Shown here in pieces: positions 52,761-61,700 of a DNA stretch of 64,000 nt. The translations under genes were made by a program, and so were the position numbers. Source of the DNA: Streptomyces adustus (GTDB lineage: Bacteria; Actinomycetota; Actinomycetes; Streptomycetales; Streptomycetaceae); the NCBI RefSeq assembly GCF_009377175.1, contig NZ_VJZD01000005.1, positions 1 to 64,000 of the forward strand, given 5' to 3'. The first letter of the stretch is position 1; the number at the start of each line of letters is the position of its first letter. The notes beneath the pieces are model-generated. The model was not told the origin of the DNA. It searched no databases and saw nothing but the letters and a program-made list of their open reading frames with translations.

Positions 52761-54005
52761 GTGCAGCTTCGCTACAACTACCGGGCCTACCCGGATGCCA
52801 CCCAGCGCCGTGCGCTGGCCCAGGCGTTCGGGTGCGCGCGGGTGGTGTGGAACGACTGCCTGCGTGATCGCAAGGAAGCGCACGCGGCGGGGCTGCCGTA
52901 TGTGAAGTCGGCCGAGCTGTCCCGGCTGCGCATCACCTTGGCCAAGCGCACCGCCGAACGCGCCTGGCTCGCCGACGTGTCGGCGGTCGTCCTGCAGCAG
53001 TCTCTGCGGGACCTGGATGCCGCCTACAAGAACCTCTTCGACAGCCTCAAGGGCAAGCGGCAGGGCCGCAAGGCCGGCCCTCCCCGCTACAAGTCGAAGA
53101 AGGACACCCGGCAGTCGATCCGCCTGAACACCAACGCCTTCTCCCTCCAGGACGACGGCACGGTGTACGTGGCCAAGGTCGGCAACCTCAAGGTCAAATG
53201 GTCCCGCCAGCTTCCGGCCGCACCCACGTCCCTGACCGTCACCAAGGACAGCTGCGGCCGGTACTTCCTCAGCTTCGTCGTGGACACCGAACCGGACATC
53301 CTCCCCGGCGTGGAGAGCGACGCCGGTATCGACCTCGGCCTGTCCGCCTTCGCGATCCTGTCCGACGGCAGCAGAATCGACAGCCCCCGCTTCCTGCGCC
53401 GGGCCGAGAAGAAACTCAAGCGCCTTCAGCGCGAGCTGTCCCGCAAGACCAAGGGATCGAAGAACCGGGCCAGGGCCCGTATCAAGGTCGCACGTCAGCA
53501 CGCCAAGGTGGCCGACCGGCGTCGGGACTTCCACCACAAGGCATCCACACAGATCATTCGCGACAAGCAAGCGGTGTACGTGGAAGACCTCACGGTGTCC
53601 GCTCTCGCGCGTACCCGGCTCGCCAAGTCCGTGCACGATGCGGGATGGTCCGCGTTCGTCGGCATGCTGCAGTACAAGGCGGCCCGGCACGGCCGCACCT
53701 TCGCCAAGGTGGACCGCGCCTTCCCGTCCTCCCAGGTCTGCTCGGCCTGCGGATTCAGGGACGGCCCCAAGCCCCTGCACGTCCGAAAATGGACGTGCAG
53801 CGCCTGCGGCACCGTGCACGACCGCGACCACAACGCAGCACGCAACGTCCTCTTCGAAGGACGCCGCATCGTCGCCACCGGACGGGTGGAGACGCCAAAC
53901 GCCTGTGGAGCGCCGGTAAGACGGGCACACGTGCCCGCACAGCGCGTTGAAGCAGGAAGCCCCCGGAAGGGTCAGACGACCCAGGCCGGAATCCCTGGAC
54001 TTTAG
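52761..54005 (+). CDS. tnpB: IS605 OrfB / TnpB RNA-guided nuclease
   Basis: GTG 52761 gives a 414-residue TnpB, the ancestor-type relative of Cas12. RuvC-like catalytic residues are visible in DAGIDLGLSAFAILSDG, VYVEDLTVSAL and HDRDHNAARNVLF. The zinc-finger pairs CSACGFRDG and CSACGTVHD are both present. All key residues are intact, so it could be an active nuclease guided by an RNA from the element's right end. It is divergent from tnpA. It converges on the SGNH gene, 13 bp away. The long C-terminal tail (GAPVRRAHVPAQRVEAG and on) overlaps the region expected to encode the guide RNA scaffold. Confidence 0.9.
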   Translation: MQLRYNYRAYPDATQRRALAQAFGCARVVWNDCLRDRKEAHAAGLPYVKSAELSRLRITLAKRTAERAWLADVSAVVLQQSLRDLDAAYKNLFDSLKGKRQGRKAGPPRYKSKKDTRQSIRLNTNAFSLQDDGTVYVAKVGNLKVKWSRQLPAAPTSLTVTKDSCGRYFLSFVVDTEPDILPGVESDAGIDLGLSAFAILSDGSRIDSPRFLRRAEKKLKRLQRELSRKTKGSKNRARARIKVARQHAKVADRRRDFHHKASTQIIRDKQAVYVEDLTVSALARTRLAKSVHDAGWSAFVGMLQYKAARHGRTFAKVDRAFPSSQVCSACGFRDGPKPLHVRKWTCSACGTVHDRDHNAARNVLFEGRRIVATGRVETPNACGAPVRRAHVPAQRVEAGSPRKGQTTQAGIPGL

Positions 54006-54016
54006 GCCAGAGAGCA
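53850..54016 (+). ncRNA. candidate omega/reRNA at the IS605 right end
   Basis: TnpB guide RNAs overlap the 3' end of tnpB and extend through the right end of the element, with the guide taken from the flank. Here that would place the scaffold at about 53850-54010 and the guide in the 3' part of the SGNH gene. This is family knowledge plus position; no folding was done. Confidence 0.35.
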
Positions 54017-54018
54017 CG

Positions 54019-54732
54019 TCAAAGGCCTCGGTCGAGCAGTTCGGCGAGGACGATGCGGCCGAAGGCGAGGTTGCCGTGGACCTCGTCGTCGGCCTCGCAC
54101 AGGTCGGGGCGTTGCAGTCCGTCCGGGCCGGTGGTCCGGTGGCGCAGGTCCACGACGTCGACACCGAGTTCCGTGACGGCCAGCCGGATGCGCTCCTGCG
54201 CCGCCAGGAAAACGGCGGCGTCGGACTGGCCCGGGACCCGCTGCGGAGGCATCACCGCAAGGACCCGCAGGCCCAGGTCCACGGCGTATTCGTAGAACGC
54301 GAGCGCGTCCCGTACGGCGGCGCGCACGACGGTGTCGAACAGGGTGCCGGCGAGGAGAGCGGGAGGGACGGCGCCGCCGCGGTCGCGGTAGATGTCCCAG
54401 TTCTCCCGTAGCGCGACGAAGTGCGCGCAGAACCCGAACGTCGCGACCAGCGGTATGCCCAGCTCGGCGAGGGCGCCCACGCCGAGTTCCTTGAGGAAGC
54501 GGCGGTAGTGTTCCTCGGCTTCGCCGGAGTGGAAGACCACGTCGCTGCCGCTGCCGCTGCCGCTGGTGCCGTGGCGGGTGGCGAAGAAGCTGTCGGTGAA
54601 CTCCCGTCCGGCACCGATGGGGCCGCCCTGGAACGGGATGCCGGCCTGCCGGGCGGCCTGTCCGATCGGTCCCGCGTGGGAGTCGCCGAGCAGCAGGAAC
54701 CTAGCGGGGGCTGTAGTAGTCAAGGACGGCAT
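54019..54732 (-). CDS. SGNH-fold hydrolase/esterase-like protein
   Basis: ATG 54732 (MPSLTTTAPARFLLLG) lies within the end of the GSCFA gene, so the two are translationally coupled with a 32-nt overlap. The 237-residue product has the block-I motif LLLGDSHAG with the nucleophile serine and the C-terminal D-x2-H pair in EADDEVHGNLAFG. The middle part is less conserved. There is no signal peptide, so it acts in the cytoplasm, likely as an esterase or acyltransferase on a biosynthetic intermediate. Its 3' end is 13 bp from the IS605 tnpB stop codon and seems undamaged. Confidence 0.75.
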   Translation of the reverse strand: MPSLTTTAPARFLLLGDSHAGPIGQAARQAGIPFQGGPIGAGREFTDSFFATRHGTSGSGSGSDVVFHSGEAEEHYRRFLKELGVGALAELGIPLVATFGFCAHFVALRENWDIYRDRGGAVPPALLAGTLFDTVVRAAVRDALAFYEYAVDLGLRVLAVMPPQRVPGQSDAAVFLAAQERIRLAVTELGVDVVDLRHRTTGPDGLQRPDLCEADDEVHGNLAFGRIVLAELLDRGL

Positions 54733-55741
54733 CCTCACAGGCGGCATCTGCCGAACGGGCGGGGGCGTTGTGACCGGGCCGCACCTGCGGTGCCCGGTGG
54801 TGGAGTCCGGCCACGAAGTGCCGCATCACGAAGTCGACTCCCTCGGGGGTGACGGTGCGGTGGTTGGGGCCGAAGAACCGGCTGCCGAACACGGGGCCGG
54901 TGATGAGCTCGTAGGAGGGGAAGTAGTCGATGTCCGGATCCTCGAGTGCGAGTTGCCCGGCGACCGCGCGCAGCACGGACTTGGTGTAGCCGTTGGCGGC
55001 CAGCGCGTGAGCGCCGGTGGCGGTCGCGGTCAGGGGCTGCGGTGAGACCGTCAGCAGGATCCGCAGGCCGGGATTGACCAGCCGTGCCATCGCGATCGCC
55101 TCGGTCATGTCCCGGTGGGCCTCGGCGAACGTGAAGTTGTGCAGGACGTACCGGGAGGCGTCGAAGGTGCCGCGCACGGTGCCGGGGCAGGTGGGGTGCA
55201 CCGTGCCGTCGACGGTGTCGAGCCAGGCTTCGGTGAGCCCCATGGTGAAGACCAGGCAGCTCGCCTTCATGACGGCGGTGCGGATGGCGTCGAGCGTGAC
55301 GTCGCGCGCCAGCAGCATCTCGGCCGGGGAGACGAACCCGTCGGGTTCGATCGCCGGCCGGTAGGGGTCGACGCAGCGCTCCCCGTCGGGCCACGCCTCC
55401 TGGGGCGGCTGCGTGTGATCCAGGGCCCACGACAGCCACTGACGCAGGACGGCGGGCGTGTAGATGTTGCCCGTGCGGAACGAGAAGGCGCCGTAGTTGC
55501 GGTACCGGCGCTCCTCGCGGGTCAGGCCCGGCGGGGCGGGTTCGGCGTCGAGCCAGTTCATGCCCGAGTCCAGCAGCGCCCGGCCGATCTGCGCGGCGAA
55601 GCAGGATCCCGCGGTGACGACCGGGTCGTCCTGGCCGAGGGCGAACTTGGGCCTCCAGACGTCGTCGATGTCCAGCGGGTCCGGTTCGGCGACGGCCGGC
55701 CGCCAGAACGACCGGACCGGCAGGTACTGGTAGGGGTTCAC
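54701..55741 (-). CDS. GSCFA-family protein (GDSL-like fold)
   Basis: GTG 55741 overlaps the megasynthase stop codon (GTGA). The 346-residue protein has the family's N-terminal hallmark TAGSCFAAQIGRAL, followed by YRNYGAFSFRTGNIYTPAVL, VMKASCLVFTMGLTEAWLD and VSPQPLTATATGAHALAAN. GSCFA proteins are distantly related to GDSL/SGNH esterases and have no well-defined reaction. Here the gene is coupled on one side to an NRPS-PKS and on the other to an SGNH gene, which argues for a tailoring, transfer or editing step in this pathway (inference). Confidence 0.87.
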   Translation of the reverse strand: MNPYQYLPVRSFWRPAVAEPDPLDIDDVWRPKFALGQDDPVVTAGSCFAAQIGRALLDSGMNWLDAEPAPPGLTREERRYRNYGAFSFRTGNIYTPAVLRQWLSWALDHTQPPQEAWPDGERCVDPYRPAIEPDGFVSPAEMLLARDVTLDAIRTAVMKASCLVFTMGLTEAWLDTVDGTVHPTCPGTVRGTFDASRYVLHNFTFAEAHRDMTEAIAMARLVNPGLRILLTVSPQPLTATATGAHALAANGYTKSVLRAVAGQLALEDPDIDYFPSYELITGPVFGSRFFGPNHRTVTPEGVDFVMRHFVAGLHHRAPQVRPGHNAPARSADAACEDAVLDYYSPR

Positions 55742-58700
55742 AGAGCGCGCTCCGATGTGTGCTCGCGGTCGGGCCGGGGACCGGCTGCGACGTCCGCGAG
55801 GGTCGAGGTGATGGTCTCGGCCACGGTGTGGACGTGCGGCGGTGCGACGACGCCGTAGTGGTCGGTGGGAAGCGTTCGCCGCAGGGCGGAGGCGGGCAGG
55901 CACGCGTCCCACTGGCGGGCCGTCTCCCGCGGGTCGCCGGGTGCGGGCACGCCCGCCGTGGGCTGTTCGGCCAGCCACAGGAGGGTGGGGGTGAGGGTGA
56001 GCGGCCGTACCCGGTGCTCGCCCAGAGCGTGCAGGTTGGCTCGGCAGCAGCGGGCCAGCCGCTCGGCGTACGCCTGCGCGTGCTCCGCCGACGCCGCCGA
56101 GGCTCCGGCACCGAGTTCGGCGGCGAACACCGTCTCGAGATGGGTCTCGTCGTAGGCGGCGACCAGCGCGTCCGCCCGCGGCGGCGGGGGATCGAGCAGA
56201 CAGAGGGCGTGCACCGGGTCTCCCGCGGCCTCGGCGAGGGCGGCCATCTCCATGGCGACGCGGGCGCCGAAGGACCAGCCCGCCAGGTGCAGCCGGTGCT
56301 CCCGTGCGCCGAAGCGCTCGCGCAGGGCAGCGTCGTAGAGGCGGGCGCGTTCGGCCAGCGACCAGGAGGGCAAGCCGGGGGAGCGCAGGGCAGGGTCGGC
56401 GATCAGGCACACGGTCGGCTCGGGTCCCAGCGCCGCCGCCAGCGACCGGTAGGCCTGGATGTCGCCGCCGACCGGGTGCACCAGGCACAGCACTGCCGAG
56501 CCGGTGCCCTCCTGCCAGACGTCGACGGTGACCGGCGACGTGGTGAGGGCCATCCGGTGGGCGGGCGCGGGGGCGAGGGCCTCCTGGAGGTGCTTGAGGA
56601 TCTCCACGAGACTGACCCGGTGGCTGAAGGTGGCCAGGTCGAACTCGACACCGTAGTCGTCCTCGATCTGCGCGATCAGACTGAGCAGGGTCAGCGAGTC
56701 CGCGCCGAGGTCGTACAGCGAGTCGTCCGGGGCGAAGTCGTCCACACCGAGCAGGTCCTGGATCACGCGGGTCATGACAGCGGCGCGCTCGGCGGACTCG
56801 GCGGCGTCCGCGGTCGCCGCCTCGTCGGCCGCGTCCCGCGCCGGTCCGGCCGGCACCCCGGCCGCAGGCTCCGTCCGCGCCTGCGGGGCAGGCGCGTAGA
56901 AGGCCCGGGAGGACTCGATGTCCGTGGTGGAGACGAGGAGCTGGGGCAGCTGCAGGGCCAGCGCCCGGCCGAAGACCGCCATGCCCTCCTCGACCGTCAG
57001 CCCCACCTCCAGGTGGGCCTGGTGGCGGCTGTCCGCGGCCGGCGCTCGCGTCGCCATTCCCGTCTCGCGCCAGATGTCCCAGTCGACGCTGATCCGGACC
57101 GTCCTGTCGGTCTCGGCGGCGCGGTGGTGGGCGAAACCGTCGAGAAGGCTCGCGCCGGCGGCGTAGTCCGTGTGGCCGGTGCCTCCGAGCAGAGCGGCCA
57201 TGGAGGAGCAGTACACCGCGAGATCCGGGCGGAAGGTCTCGATCAGGCGTTCCACGACGAGGGCGCCGTTCTCCCTGGCGGCCGCGCCGGCGCGCATCGC
57301 TCCGGCGTCGCGGCGCAGCAGCAGGCTGCCGAAGCCCTGGCCGGCGGCGTGGATCACGCTGTCCAGCCGTGCGGTGTGCGCGGCGACGGCCGCCGCCGCC
57401 TCGTGCGGGGGCAGCGCCGCGAGATCGGCTTCGACGAGTGTGATGCGGCCGGCCCAGCGGGCGAGCTCCTCGGGCAGCCGAGGCTTCCTCGACAGCAGCA
57501 GGATCCGTCCGTCCGTGTGCTCCAGCAGCCACGCGGCGACGGCCCGGCCGATGCCGCCCGTCCCGCCCAGGACCAGGTGGACCGTGTCGTCGCCGGACGG
57601 AACGACCGGCTCGGCGGCGGGCATCGTCGGCACGGGTGCGATGCCCGGTCGCCACCAGTAGCCCTGCCGCAGCGCGAGCTGCCGGGGCAGCGCCGGGCCG
57701 GTCGGGTCCTGGGGCGCACGGCGCATCTGGGCGATGACCGAGGCGACGTGGGGTGCCCACCGGGCGAGGCCGCCGTCGGGGAGGTCCAGCCAGTGTCCGG
57801 CCAGGACGTTCTCCTGGTGGGCGACCTCGACCGGCCCCGCGAGGAGGGCCAGTTCGGGTCGCTGCACCGTGCCGTTCACCGGACGCGCGCCGTACGACAG
57901 CCACCACACACGGGGGGATCCGGTGTGGCCGGACACCGCCTGCGCCAGGGCGGCGGTGGTGTCCAGACAGGCGTGGCGTGCTTCCGCCAGCGCGCCCATA
58001 CCGACAGGCCCTGCCACCGCCAGAGGCAACGCGTGTACCCACTCGGTGTCGGCGAGACAGTCGCCGACCTCCTCGGACAGCGCGTCGAACAGCAGGCGCA
58101 GGGACGCCGGGTCGGCCGGATCGGCCTCGTAGACGTCCGGCCCGCGGCGCGCGAAGGCGTCGGCAGGGCGCACCCGCACCACACGGGCCCCCACCGTCCC
58201 GAAGGCGTCGAACGCCTCTCGTGGCACCGTCCACGGAGCCACGACGAACACGACGCGGGCGCGCTGGGACCGTGGGACGGTGCCGTCCTGGGTCGCGCGG
58301 CGCAGTCGGACCCAATACGGCTGGTGCAGCCACTCGGCCTGCGGCAGCCTTCGGGGGCCGGTCGGTACGGCCTTCGGCGTACGGTCGAGCTCGTACGGCG
58401 CGAGCGCGAAGGACGGGGGTGGGAAGTCCCAGGGAGCCGGGGCCGGGCCCGGCTGCCAGTCGATGTTCCGGCCAGCGTTCCACTGCCGGGCGAGGTCGTG
58501 TGCCGCACGGTCCGCCGCGGGAACCGGGGGCGTGTCCGGGTCCAGTACGGCGTGCGGGATCTCGCCGGCGGCCACTGAGCTCAGCCAGCGCACCGCGGAG
58601 TCGACGCCGGACACGGGTGCCGCGACCCGCAGGGGGCGTGCCGGGCGCCCGGCCTGAAGGTGGCGCAGCGCCGGCTCGTAGTGTTCGGGACGCAGCCGCA

Positions 58701-61700
58701 GGTGCTCCGCGATCCGGGCGGCATCGGCCGTGAGGGCCCGGGCACTGGACGCGGAGAGCACCAGGCACTCCGGGACCGTCGCCGACGGATCCGTGCCGGC
58801 CCGGGTCTCCGGCTCCAGGACGACGTGTGCGTTCGTACCGCCGATGCCGAAGCTGCTGACCGCGGCGACCCGTGCGCGTCCCGCTGGCCACGCCGTGGCC
58901 CGGGTGGGGACGTGGAAGGGAGTGGGGTCGGGGCCGATCTCCGGGTTGAAGGCCCGGAAGTTGAGGTTGGGCGGGATGGTGCCGTGGTGCAGTGCCAGGG
59001 CGGCGCGCACGAGGCCGACCACGCCGGCGGCCGCTCCCAGGTGCCCGAGCTGGCTCTTGACCGAGCTGAGCGCGCAGCGGCCGGACTCGCCGACGTCGAA
59101 CGCCTGGCGCAGCGCGCTCACTTCGATGGGATCGCCCAGCCGGGTGCCGGTTCCGTGTGCCTCGACATAGCCGAGGTCGGCGCCGGTGCGTCCAGCCCGG
59201 GCAAGGGCGGTGCGGATCACCTCGCGCTGCCCGGCCAGGGACGGCGCGGTGTAACTCATCTTGGCCGCGCCATCGTTGTTGATCGCGGAGCCGGTGATGA
59301 CCGCGTAGACGGTGTCGCCGTCGCGGCGGGCGTGCCGCAGCGGTTTGAGGACCACGACGCCGATGCCGCTGGCGCCGACCGTGCCGGTCGCGTCGTCGCT
59401 GAAGGGCCGGCAGTCGCCGTCGGCGGAGAAGATGTGCTGCGGGCGGTAGCGGTAACCGCCGGTCAGTCCGGGGTCGATGAGCACGCCGCCGGCGAGCATC
59501 ACGTCGGCGTCGCCCTGACGGAGCAGACCGGCCGCGAGGTGCACGGCGACCAGGGAGCTGGAGCACGCCGTCTGGGCGCTGAAGGCCGGGCCGGTCAGGC
59601 CGAGGTGGTAGGCCGCCTTGGTGGCCAGGAAGTCCTTCTCGTGGTGCAGGGCGAGCTGGAAGCCGTCGGGCAGCCGGGCGGGGTCCGCCTCGCGCAGCAG
59701 GGACTGGAAGTACGTGTTCTCCCCGGCGCCGGCGACCAGCCCCACGCGGGTGGCGGAGGTGTCCCGGACACCCGCGTGGGCCAGGGCCTGGACACAGGCC
59801 ATCAGCAGGTGGCGCTGCTGGGGGTCCATCAGGCGTGCGTCGTGCGGGCTGATGCCGAAGTGGCCCGGGTCGAAGTCGAACATGCCGTCGAGCGTGCTGT
59901 GTGCGCCGACGACACCCTCGGGGGCGTCGAAACGGCGGATGCCGGTGCCGCCGGAGACCACCAGGTCCCAGAACGCGGCCAGGTCCGGGGCGCCCGGCAC
60001 GCGTACGGCCATGCCGACGATCGCGATCGGCTCGGCGGGGTCCGTGCCGACGCCCTCCCCCGTGGCCTCCACGGCAGCCGTCCGGGAGCCGGGGACGTCC
60101 TCGGCGGCGAGGTGGCGGGCCAGGGCGCGGACGGTGACGTGCTCGAACAGCTCGGCGACGCCGAAGCGCAGGCCGAGTTCGGTGGTGCAGCGCAGATGGA
60201 AGCGCATGAGGGTGAGGCTGGAGGCACCCGCCTCGAAGAAGGTCTGGTCGGGCTCGATGCTCGCCCCGGTGACCGCCTCGAAGGCGGCGGTGAGCCGTGC
60301 CTCCTGGGCCGACAGCCTGGCGCGGGCGGCGACCGTGCGGCGAATGTCCTCGCCCGGCGCCCGCAGCGCCGCCTTCCGGTCCAGCTTGCCGCTGGGGGTA
60401 CGCGGCAGGGCCGTGAGCCGGCGGAAGCGGTCCACGCGGACGTAGGAGGGCAGCAGCGCGGCGAGGTGGGCGGTGAGATCTTCGGCGGTCGGGGTCTCGT
60501 CACGGAACTCGAGACAGGCCGTCAGCCTGTCGCCGTCACGGGCCACGACGGCGTTGACCACCGCCGGATGACGCAGCAGGGCCGCTTCGACGGAGCCGAG
60601 TTCCAGCCGGTGGCCGCTCAGCTTGATCTGCTGGTCGTCACGGCCCGCGTAGTGCAGCAGGCCGTCGTGGTCGAACCAGGCCCGGTCGCCGCTGCGGTAG
60701 AACAGGCCCTCACCGGGCACGTCGAGGAAGCGCTCGTCGTCGAGGACGGGGTCGTCGAGGTAGCAGCGGGTGGTCATGGTGCCGCCGAGCAGCAGTTCGC
60801 CGGTGCAGCCGGGCGGGAGAGCGTCGCCGAGGGCGTCCACCACCCGCAGGTCGGCGCCGGCCACCGGCCGTCCGATGGCGGGCCGCTCGGGCCACTGCCG
60901 CGGGTCCCCCTCCAGACACAGGGCGCTGACCACGTGCGTCTCGGTGGGACCGTAGTGGTTGAAGAGGCGGGCGCCCGGCAGTCCCGCGAACCAGCGGCGG
61001 ATGGTGTCGGTGCACACCAGCTGCTCGCCTGCGGTGACCACTTCACGCAGCCGGGACGGGTATCTGCCCAGGCGCACCCCGTACTCGGCGAGCAGTTGCA
61101 GCGCCACGTACGGCATGAAGATCCGCTCGGCTCCCGCGGACTCCAGCCGGTCCAGGAGGGCGGGGACGTCCTGGCGCCAGCCGGGTTGTACGAGCTGGAG
61201 CCTGCCGCCGGTGCACAGCGTCCCGAAGATCTCCTGGAAGGAGACGTCGAAGGACAGCATCGAAAACTGCTGGGTCGCCGCCGAAGCGGCCAGACCTCCG
61301 GGCCCGGACTGCCACTGGATCAGGTCGCACAGGGTGCGGTCGGATATCTGGACACCCTTGGGGGTGCCGGTGGACCCGGAGGTGAACAGCGTGTACAGCG
61401 GCCGGTCGCCGTCGTGCGTGCGTCCGTCGTACGGGGCCGTCGCGCTCTCGGCCGGCCGTGGTGCGAGGGCGACGGGATGGCGGACGATGCCGTCCGGGAG
61501 CAGAACGTCGAGTGCCGATGCGGGCTCGGAGGCCGTCAGTACGCACAGGGGGTCGACCCGCTCCAGGACGTGGCGCAGCACCTCGGCCGGGTAGGAGGGG
61601 TCCAGGGGGACAGCGGTGACGTTCAGCCGGGCCAGCGCCAGCAGCGCCACCACGTGCTCGGCCGACGGGTCCAGGTACAAGGCCGCCCGGCAGGGGGTGC

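Larger units (their letters stand above)
52235..54016. mobile_element. IS200/IS605-type element with divergent tnpA and tnpB
   Basis: tnpA (minus) and tnpB (plus) are arranged head to head with 28 bp between them. The left end shows the subterminal hairpin CCCCGGCGTTCACGCC-AGGG at 52257-52276; the right end shows CTGGACTTTAGGCCAG near 53996-54011. Such elements have no terminal inverted repeats and make no target duplication, so the outer borders are approximate. It sits between two genes of a minus-strand biosynthetic operon. Confidence 0.8.
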
